A stretch of 64,000 bases of DNA, taken from assembly GCF_027594425.1 (NCBI RefSeq), contig NZ_CP115159.1, forward strand, positions 1,911,001-1,975,000. The letters are read 5' to 3'. Shown piece by piece: positions 43,898 to 52,420 of the stretch (positions are counted from its first letter, which is position 1; every line of letters begins with the position of its first letter). Source of the stretch: Zunongwangia sp. HGR-M22. GTDB taxonomy: Bacteria > Bacteroidota > Bacteroidia > Flavobacteriales > Flavobacteriaceae. The translations under genes and the position numbers were made by a program. Under the pieces are notes generated by a model that ran no database searches, was not told where the DNA came from, and saw only the letters and a program-made list of their open reading frames with translations.

Positions 43898-44848
43898 TTG
43901 AAATATTCTAAAGAGGTTAAAACCGCTATTCTTGCTATCGTTGCAATTGTACTTCTTATTTTTGGGTACAGTTTTCTAAAGGGTAAGAACTTATTAGATT
44001 CCAGTCGTACATTTTACGCAATTTATGATGATGTTGAAGGATTGTCACCTTCATCTGCAGTAACCATTAATGGTCTAAAAGTAGGACAGGTTACAGATAT
44101 TGATTTCTTTAATGAAGTAGGTCAACTTGTAGTTACTTTCACAGTAGAGAAAGATTTTACTTTTTCTAAAAATAGTACCGCTAAGGTATACGGAGGTGGC
44201 ATTATTGGAGGAAAATCATTAGCTATCGTGCCAGAATACGAAAAAGGTGAAATGGCTCAAACTGGAGATACTTTAGATAGTAATGTTGAAGAAGGAATAA
44301 TGGAATTGGTTAATGAGCGCCTTACCCCACTTCAGCAAAAACTAGAGAGAACAGTTGTAAGTGCAGATTCATTGCTTACCTCTATAAATGATCTATTAAA
44401 TGATAGCACTACCAATAATATCAATAATACATTCAAAAATTTAAATGCAACGATGCGATCTTTGAAGAATACCAGTGGTTCTTTAGAAGGAATTGTGCAG
44501 GGTAATGCTGAAAATCTGAATAAAACTTTCGATAATCTGAATAAAATGTCTGGTAACTTTAAAACAGTATCAGATTCTTTAAAAGCTATTAATCTAGGTC
44601 AGATTACAGATGATTTGGAAACCGTAGTAGCAGATTTTAGAAATATAGCCGATAATCTTAATGATGGGCAGGGCACCGCAGGAAAGTTACTAAATGACGA
44701 TAAAGTTTATAATAACCTTGATCGTGCTACCAAACAGTTGGAAGAACTCCTTCAGGATATTAAATTAAATCCTAAACGATACGTTCATTTCTCTGTTTTC
44801 GGTAAAAATCCTGGTCCTTATGACGAACCTAAGGATTCTTTAAAATAA
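43898..44848 (+). CDS. MCE/MlaD-family lipid-transport substrate-binding protein
   Basis: 316 residues. One N-terminal membrane anchor (about 10-28) precedes an MCE domain (about 35-115) with VEGLSPSSAVTINGLKVGQV and YGGGIIGGKSLAIV. A long helical, coiled-coil-like C-terminal part rich in Asn/Leu repeats (about 145-290) follows. Known: MlaD hexamers move phospholipids between membranes with an ABC permease and ATPase. Those partners are not adjacent here. TTG start; it precedes the Fe-S protein gene by 7 bases. Confidence 0.87.
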   Translation: MKYSKEVKTAILAIVAIVLLIFGYSFLKGKNLLDSSRTFYAIYDDVEGLSPSSAVTINGLKVGQVTDIDFFNEVGQLVVTFTVEKDFTFSKNSTAKVYGGGIIGGKSLAIVPEYEKGEMAQTGDTLDSNVEEGIMELVNERLTPLQQKLERTVVSADSLLTSINDLLNDSTTNNINNTFKNLNATMRSLKNTSGSLEGIVQGNAENLNKTFDNLNKMSGNFKTVSDSLKAINLGQITDDLETVVADFRNIADNLNDGQGTAGKLLNDDKVYNNLDRATKQLEELLQDIKLNPKRYVHFSVFGKNPGPYDEPKDSLK

Positions 44849-44855
44849 AATAGAT

Positions 44856-46190
44856 ATGCAAATTGTTTCTCAAATACTATTTCTAATAGCATTAGTAGCT
44901 GGTATTTCATTTTTTGTTAGAAATATTAGAAGGATGCTAAGAAATATTAAGCTTGGGAACGAAATCGATCGTACAGATAATCCTTCAGAGAGATGGTCTA
45001 AAACACTAAGGATAGCTTTTGGACAATCCAAGATGGTAAAAAAGCCAATTTCAGGAGCGCTTCATATTATTGTTTATTTAGGTTTTATAATCATTAATAT
45101 TGAAGTTTTAGAAATTATCATCGATGGTATTTTTGGTACCCATCGTATCCTTTCTTTTCTGGGAGGATTCTATAACGTTTTAATTGGAATCTTTGAAGTT
45201 TTAGCACTCTTAGTATTATTAGGAGTAATTATTTTCTGGATTAGAAGAAATGTATTAAATATTTATAGATTTCTAAGTCGAGAATTAAAAGGATGGCCTA
45301 AAAACGATGCTAATTATATTCTTTATTTTGAAATGGTGTTGATGACGCTTTTTCTAATAATGAACGCTGCAGATTATCAACTTCAATTAAATGGAGCTGC
45401 TCATTATGCTCATGCAGGAGGTATAATTGGTGGATTTCCTATTAGTCAATTTATAGCTCCTCTTTTTGAAGGACTTTCAAATGCCACTTTAATAATTATT
45501 GAAAGAGCAGCATGGTGGCTTCATATCTTAGGAATATTATTTTTTCTAAATTACCTATATTATTCTAAACACCTTCATATTCTTTTAGCCTTTCCAAATG
45601 TTTATTTTTCCAAATTGAATCCTAAAGGAGAAATGAACAATCTAGAAGCGGTTAAAAAAGAAGTAGCGCTTATGATGGATCCTAATGCCGATCCTTTTGC
45701 CGCACCCGCAGAAGACGAAGGGGAACCCGAGAAGTTTGGCGCATCAGATGTTATGGATCTCAATCAGGTACAACTATTAAATTCTTACACCTGTACGGAA
45801 TGTGGTCGATGTACTGCGGAATGTCCTGCCAATCAAACTGGTAAAAAATTATCTCCTCGGAAGATTATGATGGATACTCGGGATCGTTTAGAAGAAGTAG
45901 GAGAAAATATTAATAAAAATGGAAAATTTGAAGATGACGGCAAGCAATTGCTAGATGATTATATTTTGAGAGAAGAATTATGGGCTTGCACCACTTGTAA
46001 TGCTTGTGTAGAGGCGTGCCCGGTTGGGATCGATCCTTTGTCTATAATTTTAGATATGCGCAGATACTTGGTGATGGAACAAAGTGCTGCTCCCAACGAA
46101 CTATCAGTTTCTCTAACAAATATAGAAAACAACGGAGCTCCATGGCCGTATAACCAAATGGATCGACTTAAGTGGGCTGAAGAAAATTAA
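44856..46190 (+). CDS. Membrane-bound (Fe-S) oxidoreductase subunit, HdrD/GlpC-like
   Basis: 444 residues. An N-terminal membrane part with about five hydrophobic segments (to about 245) is followed by a cytoplasmic dicluster ferredoxin domain. The two [4Fe-4S] motifs are CTECGRCTAECP at 313-324 and CTTCNACVEACP at 378-389. It resembles the membrane anchor of heterodisulfide-reductase-like or GlpC-type quinone-linked reductases. It forms an operon with the CCG-domain protein downstream (24-base gap). The electron donor is unknown. Confidence 0.85.
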   Translation: MQIVSQILFLIALVAGISFFVRNIRRMLRNIKLGNEIDRTDNPSERWSKTLRIAFGQSKMVKKPISGALHIIVYLGFIIINIEVLEIIIDGIFGTHRILSFLGGFYNVLIGIFEVLALLVLLGVIIFWIRRNVLNIYRFLSRELKGWPKNDANYILYFEMVLMTLFLIMNAADYQLQLNGAAHYAHAGGIIGGFPISQFIAPLFEGLSNATLIIIERAAWWLHILGILFFLNYLYYSKHLHILLAFPNVYFSKLNPKGEMNNLEAVKKEVALMMDPNADPFAAPAEDEGEPEKFGASDVMDLNQVQLLNSYTCTECGRCTAECPANQTGKKLSPRKIMMDTRDRLEEVGENINKNGKFEDDGKQLLDDYILREELWACTTCNACVEACPVGIDPLSIILDMRRYLVMEQSAAPNELSVSLTNIENNGAPWPYNQMDRLKWAEEN

Positions 46191-46214
46191 TTGAACATAT
46201 AGAATAGCAGGAAT

Positions 46215-47009
46215 ATGGCAGAAGCGATAAAAGTACCAACCATGGCAGAATATATGGCGGAAGGTAAAAAAAAGCCAGAAGTTTTATTTTGGGTAGGTTG
46301 TGCAGGAAGTTTTGATGATCGTGCCAAGAAAATCACAAAAGCTTTCGTTAAACTTTTAAATGAAGCTGGAGTAGACTTTGCAGTATTAGGTACCGAAGAA
46401 AGTTGTACCGGTGATCCTGCAAAACGCGCAGGAAACGAATTTTTATTCCAAATGCAAGCTGCGATGAATATCGAAACCTTGAATGGCTATGAGATCGAAA
46501 AAGTAGTTACAGCCTGCCCTCATTGTTTCAATACAATTAAAAATGAATATCCTTCTTTAGGCGGAACTTACGAGGTAATGCACCATACACAATTTTTAAA
46601 ATCTTTACTTACTGAAGGTCGTTTAAAAGTTGAAGGAGGAAAATTTAAAGGAAAGCGAATAACTTTCCATGATCCTTGTTATTTAGGCAGGGCAAATGGT
46701 GAATACGAAGCACCAAGAGATCTTTTAAAAAAGTTAGAAGTAGAACTTATCGAAATGCGCAAATGCAAAAGCAACGGACTTTGTTGTGGGGCAGGAGGTG
46801 CGCAAATGTTTAAAGAACCAGAACCTGGTAACAAAGACGTGAATGTCGCCAGAACCGAGCAGGCGATGGAAACTAAACCCGAGGTAATCGCTGCTGGCTG
46901 TCCTTTTTGTAATACGATGATGACTGATGGCGTAAAAAGCAAAAATCAGGAAGAAAATATCGATGTTATGGATGTTGCAGAGATGATCGCTAACGCCAAA
47001 GATCTTTAA
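46215..47009 (+). CDS. CCG-domain (Fe-S) protein, partner of the membrane subunit
   Basis: 264 residues with two cysteine-rich CCG repeats. The first is TACPHCFNTIKNEYP with an earlier FWVGCAGSF, the second is DPCYLGRANGEY followed by GLCCGAGGAQMF and AGCPFCNTMM. Known: CCG domains bind noncubane or [4Fe-4S] clusters in HdrB, GlpC and LutA-type proteins. With the membrane subunit it probably moves electrons to or from the quinone pool. ATG start. Confidence 0.85.
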   Translation: MAEAIKVPTMAEYMAEGKKKPEVLFWVGCAGSFDDRAKKITKAFVKLLNEAGVDFAVLGTEESCTGDPAKRAGNEFLFQMQAAMNIETLNGYEIEKVVTACPHCFNTIKNEYPSLGGTYEVMHHTQFLKSLLTEGRLKVEGGKFKGKRITFHDPCYLGRANGEYEAPRDLLKKLEVELIEMRKCKSNGLCCGAGGAQMFKEPEPGNKDVNVARTEQAMETKPEVIAAGCPFCNTMMTDGVKSKNQEENIDVMDVAEMIANAKDL

Positions 47010-47070
47010 AATCAAATTCTTATAAAATTCCTTCAATAAAGCTTAATTAATTTGAAATATGGCAGCTTTT

Positions 47071-47100
47071 TTGCGACTATATATTTAATTATTAAGTTTG
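47071..47100 (+). promoter_or_regulatory. Full Bacteroidota-type promoter
   Basis: TTG at 47071-47073, a 19-base spacer and TAAGTTTG at 47093-47100, the textbook TTG-N19-TAnnTTTG arrangement, 25 bases before the next ATG. Confidence 0.75.
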
Positions 47101-47125
47101 AAATCGATAAAATTACCACCACAAT

Positions 47126-47611
47126 ATGTTAGTACCTTTTGAATCCTTGCCAGATAGTTCACGAGTATGGATCTATCAATCTAACCGATCTTTTACTGAA
47201 GAAGAATTATCTGAAATTAAGCAAAAACTAGATCAATTTTTAACCCAGTGGACAGTACATGGTTCTAGCTTAAAAGCTGGGTATGATATTAAATATAAAA
47301 GATTTATAACCATTGGTCTAGATCAAGAAATCAACGCAGCTTCAGGATGTTCAATTGATGCTTCAGTTCAATTTATACAAAGCCTTGAAAAAGAATATAA
47401 TGTCGATTTATTGGATAAGATGAATGTATCCTTTAAGCAGGGAGAATTTGTGGCTTATAAACCCCTAGCAGATTTTAGGAAATTAGCCAAAAATAAATCG
47501 GTTTCTCCTAAAACAATCGTCTTCAATAATCTGGTAAATAACAAAGCTGAATATCTTTCAGATTGGGAAGTCCCAGCATCTGAAAGTTGGCACAAGAGAT
47601 TTATGAATTAA
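47126..47611 (+). CDS. Conserved flavobacterial protein of unknown function
   Basis: 161 residues, soluble, with no signal. It starts MLVPFESLPDSSRVWIYQSNRSFT and contains WTVHGSSLKAGYDIKYKRFITIGLDQ and SGCSIDASVQFIQSLEKEY. I recall homologues across Flavobacteriaceae, sometimes labelled ABC transporter ATPase, but no Walker A or B motif is present, so that label is not supported. It has its own consensus promoter and overlaps the start of the GH3 gene by one base (TAATG). Confidence 0.8.
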   Translation: MLVPFESLPDSSRVWIYQSNRSFTEEELSEIKQKLDQFLTQWTVHGSSLKAGYDIKYKRFITIGLDQEINAASGCSIDASVQFIQSLEKEYNVDLLDKMNVSFKQGEFVAYKPLADFRKLAKNKSVSPKTIVFNNLVNNKAEYLSDWEVPASESWHKRFMN

Positions 47612-50547
47612 TGAGGATAAAAGCTAAACTAACCGTACTGCTTCTATCGTTCTTTTTTTTATCTCCTGTTTTAAATGCTCAGCAGATAAGCAGCCCCGAT
47701 CCTTTGGTTGCCAATGATAGTTTGGCACAAAACAAATGGGTAGATAGTATTTATTCTAATTATTCCCTGGAGCAAAAACTTGGGCAGCTTTTTATGGTCG
47801 ATATTTTTTCGAGCGGATCTCAAAGAGATTTTGATAAAGTACGATCACTTATTTCAGATTATGAGATAGGAGGAGTTATTTTTTCTAAAGGAGGACCGGT
47901 AAGAGAAGCTAAATTAACGAACGAGTTTCAGGAACTCAGCAAAACTCCGCTTCTAGTTGGTATGGATGCAGAATGGGGACTGGCCATGCGCTTAGACTCT
48001 ACGTTTGCCCTGCCTTGGAATATGACTTTAGGAGCTATTCAGGATAATAAATTGATCGAAGAGGCTGGTGCTGCAATCTCAAGACATACAAAACGACTTG
48101 GTATTCATATAAATTTTGCACCTGTTGTAGATATCAATACAAATCCGCAAAATCCAATTATTGGTAATCGTTCGTTTGGCGAGAATAAATTTAATGTTAC
48201 CCAAAAGGCCTTAGCTTTTATGCACGGAATGCATAAAGAAGGAATATTATCTAGCGCTAAACATTTTCCGGGACACGGGGATACCGATCAGGATTCTCAT
48301 AAAACCTTACCATCGATCAATTTTCCAAAAGAGCGAATTGAAGGCGTTGAGCTTTACCCATATCGTAGCTTAATAAAGGATAGCTTAAGTAGTGTGATGG
48401 TGGCGCATCTAGATGTTCCCGCTTTAGGAACTCAAGAAGGAAGATCAACATCTTTATCTAAAAAGGTTGTTACTGGAATTCTACGTGAAAATTTACAATT
48501 TAAAGGTTTAATTTTTACCGACGCTTTAAATATGCGTGGGGCTTCCAATTACGACGAACCAGGAGAGATAGATCTAGCCGCTTTTAGAGCAGGGAATGAT
48601 ATTTTATTAATTTCTGAAGATGTTCCAAAATCTATAGAAAAACTGAAAGCTGCCTATTATTCAGGTTTGATAACTGAAGAGAGGTTAGCGTATTCCGTAA
48701 AAAAGATTCTTAAAGCAAAATATAAGACAGGACTTAATAATTATGAGCCCGTAGAAGAAACTTTTCTTTATGAAGAACTGAATGGTGTTATGGATAAGGT
48801 TCTTTATGAGAAATTGATGGAAAATGCCATGACTTTGATTCGTAATAACAAAGGTATGGTGCCTATCAAAAACTTAGATGAACAAAAGATCGCTTATGTA
48901 GGATTAGGCGATGATGACGGTACTGCATTTCTTCAGCAATTGAAGAAATATGCGAGAGTTGATCAAGTTTCCGCAGAAAAATTACCACAGCTTCTAGATA
49001 AATTAAAAGATTACAATTATGTAATTATAGGTTTTCATAAAAGCAATGATAACCCTTGGAAATCGTATAGCTTTAGTAACCAAGAATTAATTTGGTTGCA
49101 CGAAATTGCCAGAGCGCATCAAACGCTCTTAACGGTATTTGCAAGTCCTTATTCATTATTAGACATAAGAAGCACCACAAATATTCAGAGTATATTAGAA
49201 GCATACCAAAATAGTGAAATTGCACAGCAAAAAGCAGCACAGGTTATTTTTGGTGCAACCGAAGCCAAGGGAAAATTACCCGTTAGTATTGGTATTGAAT
49301 TTCCGGAAGGTACAGGATATGATACTAAATCTATAAATAGGCTTACGTATGGTTCTCCAGAAAGTGTGGGGATGAATAGCTTTAAATTGAAGAAAATAGA
49401 TTCGATTGTAAATTACTCTATTGCCCAGAAAATGACGCCTGGAGCGCAGGTTTTAGTGGCAAGAAAGGGAAAAGTAATCTATAGTAAGAATTTTGGATTT
49501 CATACCTACGAGCATATAAATCCTGTAACAGATACTTCAGTATACGATTTAGCATCTTTAACCAAAATTCTATCTACTTTGCCTTTGGTGATGAAACAGG
49601 TAGAAGAGGGAATAATTAGTTTTGATACCAAATTGGGCGAAATAATGCCGGTGTTTAAGGGAACTAATAAAGAGTTTATAAGGTTGCAGGATATGTTGAT
49701 GCATTATGCAAAACTTAAAGCATGGATTCCTTTTTATGTTCCCACTATAGATGCAGTTACCAAACATCCATCTACATTATACTATCACAAATCGCCAGAC
49801 GAGCGCTTCAATACCCAAGTTGCTAATGATATGTATATTAGGAAAGATATGCAGGATACTATTATAGATATTATAGCAAAGAGTGGACTTAATCGTAAAA
49901 AAGAATATAAGTACAGCGATTTACCATTTTATATTCTAAAATATTATCTTGAGGGATACTACGGTTCTAACTTAAATAGTCTTACCCAAAATAAATTTTA
50001 CAAAACTCTGGGAGCTAACTATACAGGTTATCTACCGATAACAAGATTCCCATTAGATGAAATTGTACCAACCGAAAATGATAAATTATGGAGAGGGCAG
50101 TTAGTACATGGTTATGTTCATGATCAGGGCGCAGCCATGCAAGGAGGTATTGGCGGTCATGCCGGTTTATTTAGTAATGCCAATGACGTTGCCAAAATAA
50201 TGCAGACCTACCTGCAAGGTGGTAGCTATGGTGATCAAACCTACCTAAAATCTAAAACTATAGAAAAGTTTAATACCTGCTATTATTGTAATAGAAATGT
50301 AAGGCGTGGTGTTGGTTTCGACAAACCACAGATTAGTGGTGCAGGCCCGGTTTGTTCGTGTGTTTCGCACAGTAGTTTTGGACACAGCGGATTTACAGGA
50401 ACACTCGCTTGGGCAGATCCAGAAGAAGAGATTGTTTATATATTTTTATCTAATCGTGTATATCCAGATTCGACCAATAGAAAACTGATTCGCGAAAATA
50501 TTAGAACCAAAATACAGGAAGTAATCTATGACGCTATAGACTATTAA
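47611..50547 (+). CDS. GH3 beta-N-acetylglucosaminidase fused to a beta-lactamase-like serine hydrolase
   Basis: 978 residues from the ATG that overlaps the preceding stop; an upstream frame at 47587 is less likely. A signal peptide is followed by a NagZ-like GH3 domain (about 45-400), with KHFPGHGDTDQDSH (217-230) holding the His-Asp acid/base dyad and FTDALNMRG the nucleophile Asp. A C-terminal beta-lactamase / penicillin-binding-like domain (about 600-970) has Ser649-x-x-Lys652 in LASLTKIL, a YSD second motif and HSGFTGT as the third. It probably acts in periplasmic peptidoglycan turnover. The fusion is known in Bacteroidota. Confidence 0.88.
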   Translation: MRIKAKLTVLLLSFFFLSPVLNAQQISSPDPLVANDSLAQNKWVDSIYSNYSLEQKLGQLFMVDIFSSGSQRDFDKVRSLISDYEIGGVIFSKGGPVREAKLTNEFQELSKTPLLVGMDAEWGLAMRLDSTFALPWNMTLGAIQDNKLIEEAGAAISRHTKRLGIHINFAPVVDINTNPQNPIIGNRSFGENKFNVTQKALAFMHGMHKEGILSSAKHFPGHGDTDQDSHKTLPSINFPKERIEGVELYPYRSLIKDSLSSVMVAHLDVPALGTQEGRSTSLSKKVVTGILRENLQFKGLIFTDALNMRGASNYDEPGEIDLAAFRAGNDILLISEDVPKSIEKLKAAYYSGLITEERLAYSVKKILKAKYKTGLNNYEPVEETFLYEELNGVMDKVLYEKLMENAMTLIRNNKGMVPIKNLDEQKIAYVGLGDDDGTAFLQQLKKYARVDQVSAEKLPQLLDKLKDYNYVIIGFHKSNDNPWKSYSFSNQELIWLHEIARAHQTLLTVFASPYSLLDIRSTTNIQSILEAYQNSEIAQQKAAQVIFGATEAKGKLPVSIGIEFPEGTGYDTKSINRLTYGSPESVGMNSFKLKKIDSIVNYSIAQKMTPGAQVLVARKGKVIYSKNFGFHTYEHINPVTDTSVYDLASLTKILSTLPLVMKQVEEGIISFDTKLGEIMPVFKGTNKEFIRLQDMLMHYAKLKAWIPFYVPTIDAVTKHPSTLYYHKSPDERFNTQVANDMYIRKDMQDTIIDIIAKSGLNRKKEYKYSDLPFYILKYYLEGYYGSNLNSLTQNKFYKTLGANYTGYLPITRFPLDEIVPTENDKLWRGQLVHGYVHDQGAAMQGGIGGHAGLFSNANDVAKIMQTYLQGGSYGDQTYLKSKTIEKFNTCYYCNRNVRRGVGFDKPQISGAGPVCSCVSHSSFGHSGFTGTLAWADPEEEIVYIFLSNRVYPDSTNRKLIRENIRTKIQEVIYDAIDY

Positions 50548-50606
50548 TGTAAATTGTTAGAAATAATTAAATTGAATCGGTTCTAGCCGATTTTAAAAAA
50601 GGATTA

Positions 50607-51755
50607 ATGAAAATAGCAATAGTTTGTTATCCCACTTTTGGCGGTAGTGGTGTAGTCGCAACAGAACTTGGCCTGGCGTTATCAAAAAGAGGTCATGAAG
50701 TTCATTTTATAACCTACAAACAGCCGGTACGATTAGATCAATTATCTAGCAATGTGAAATTTCATGAAGTTCACGTACCAGACTATCCATTATTTCATTA
50801 CCAACCTTACGAGCTTGCTTTAAGCAGTAAACTGGTAAATATGGTGAAGCTACACGGAATTGAATTATTACATGTACATTATGCTATTCCGCATGCTTAT
50901 GCGGGCTATATGGCTAAAAAAATGCTAGAAGATCAAGGGATAAATATTCCTATGGTAACTACGCTGCACGGTACAGATATTACTTTAGTAGGTAATCATC
51001 CTTTTTATAAACCTGCAGTTACCTTTAGTATCAATGCAAGCGATATGGTTACTTCAGTTTCTGAAAGTCTGCGAAAAGATACATTAGAACTTTTTGAAAT
51101 TAAGAAAGAGATCAGAGTAATCCCTAATTTCATTGATGCTTCTAAGTATCAGGAAAAAAGCTTCACCGATTGTCAGCGAGAATTGATGGCTGACGGTGAT
51201 GAAAAAATTATTACTCATATTAGCAATTTTAGGAAAGTAAAGAAAATTCAGGATACCATTAAGGTTTTTTATGAAGTTCAGAAAAAATTAAAATGCCGTT
51301 TAATGATGGTGGGTGAAGGTCCTGAAAAAGAAAAAGCCGAAGCTTTAGCAGAAGAACTGGGTATTCATGATAAAGTGATGTTTTTAGGTCAAAGTCACGA
51401 GATTGATAAAATTCTATGTTTTTCAGATTTATTTTTACTAACGTCAAAAAGAGAAAGTTTCGGTTTAGCTGCTTTAGAGGCAATGATAAATAGCGTTCCC
51501 GTTGTTTCCAGTAACACCGGAGGATTACCGGAAGTAAACCAGCAAGGGGTCTCAGGTTATTTGTGCGACGTAGGCGATGTGAAAGGAATGGCAAAGAAGG
51601 CTATTGCCATATTAAGTGATAATGAAACTTTAAAAACCTTTAAAAGAAACGCCAGAAAAGTTGCAGCGACTTTTGATATTAATCAGATCGTACCGATGTA
51701 CGAAAAAATGTATTCAGAACTTTTAGAAAAGAGCATAAAAAAAGTGGAAAATTAA
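50607..51755 (+). CDS. bshA: N-acetyl-alpha-D-glucosaminyl L-malate synthase BshA
   Basis: A 382-residue GT4 glycosyltransferase. The N-terminus reads MKIAIVCYPTFGGSGVVATELG, typical of BshA. TLHGTDITLVG and the C-terminal ESFGLAALEAM with EVNQQGVSGYL form the UDP-GlcNAc site. Known: BshA makes GlcN-Ac-malate, the first step of bacillithiol synthesis, a thiol used by Bacteroidota. The stop codon lies inside a terminator loop. Confidence 0.93.
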   Translation: MKIAIVCYPTFGGSGVVATELGLALSKRGHEVHFITYKQPVRLDQLSSNVKFHEVHVPDYPLFHYQPYELALSSKLVNMVKLHGIELLHVHYAIPHAYAGYMAKKMLEDQGINIPMVTTLHGTDITLVGNHPFYKPAVTFSINASDMVTSVSESLRKDTLELFEIKKEIRVIPNFIDASKYQEKSFTDCQRELMADGDEKIITHISNFRKVKKIQDTIKVFYEVQKKLKCRLMMVGEGPEKEKAEALAEELGIHDKVMFLGQSHEIDKILCFSDLFLLTSKRESFGLAALEAMINSVPVVSSNTGGLPEVNQQGVSGYLCDVGDVKGMAKKAIAILSDNETLKTFKRNARKVAATFDINQIVPMYEKMYSELLEKSIKKVEN

Positions 51756-51769
51756 TTTCCACTTTTTTT
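51737..51769 (+). terminator. Terminator overlapping the bshA stop codon
   Basis: 14-bp arms (51737-51750 and 51756-51769) built from AAAGTGGAAA/TTTCCACTTT with a T-run. The TAA at 51753-51755 lies in the 5-base loop. Confidence 0.85.
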
Positions 51770-51787
51770 TATCTCGATGTTATCAAT

Positions 51788-52285
51788 TTAAAACTGGTAA
51801 CGAACACCAATCGCAAAATCTGGAGCAAGATCGTCGATAGTCTCGTAATCATTAAATCCAATTTCTGGTCTCAAATCTAAAGTAAGCGCTAGAGGAATAT
51901 CAAAATTGTATTCAATACCAATATCTCCTGCTATAAGAATATAAGCACCGTCGTTATAGGGATCACCAATTCTATCATCATCTAGACTTGCGATACCTGC
52001 ACCTGCACCAGCGTACCAGTTAAAGCCACCTTCGATATTCCAAACCCATTGATACAATCCAACAAGTTTAACAACATCATAATGCTTATGATTTCTCCAA
52101 CCAAGGTCGAATTCTAAACGATTATTATCGCTTCCTACCGCTCTTTGATAAGAAATTTCTGGTCCAAAACCATTACTCCCTCCAAGTCTAAGACCAATAG
52201 CATTATCAGCAATTTCTTGTGCATTTACATTCGTAAATAAAGCTGATCCTAAGGTAACCAATGTAATCACTAAAAACTTCTTCAT
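51788..52285 (-). CDS. Small outer-membrane beta-barrel protein
   Basis: 165 residues with a signal peptide (MKKFLVITLVTLGSALFTNVNAQ) and about eight amphipathic strands rich in Gly and aromatics (LRLGGSNGFGPEISYQ, FNWYAGAGAGIASL). It ends IGVRYQF with a C-terminal Phe, the outer-membrane insertion signal. Function is unknown. A CAAAAATA at 52309-52316 is a reverse -7 box (TATTTTTG) 24 bases upstream. It converges with bshA. Confidence 0.78.
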   Translation of the reverse strand: MKKFLVITLVTLGSALFTNVNAQEIADNAIGLRLGGSNGFGPEISYQRAVGSDNNRLEFDLGWRNHKHYDVVKLVGLYQWVWNIEGGFNWYAGAGAGIASLDDDRIGDPYNDGAYILIAGDIGIEYNFDIPLALTLDLRPEIGFNDYETIDDLAPDFAIGVRYQF

Positions 52286-52420
52286 TGTTTTGATTTATAT
52301 ATTTTGGGCAAAAATACTTTTTGACGGAAAGTAATATTAGGCCTTTTAGCCAATCTATTGTTAATTATCTTTAAAAATCTGTTAAGCAGTTTAGTGAATT
52401 TGCTTAATTTTAAAGGCTGT

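Noticed and set aside
47126-47611. ABC transporter ATPase label for the 161-residue protein
   Set aside because: No Walker A, Walker B or signature motif is present.
50575-50592. Terminator upstream of bshA
   Set aside because: Only a 6-bp stem (AATCGG/CCGATT) with a weak T-run, insufficient to claim.
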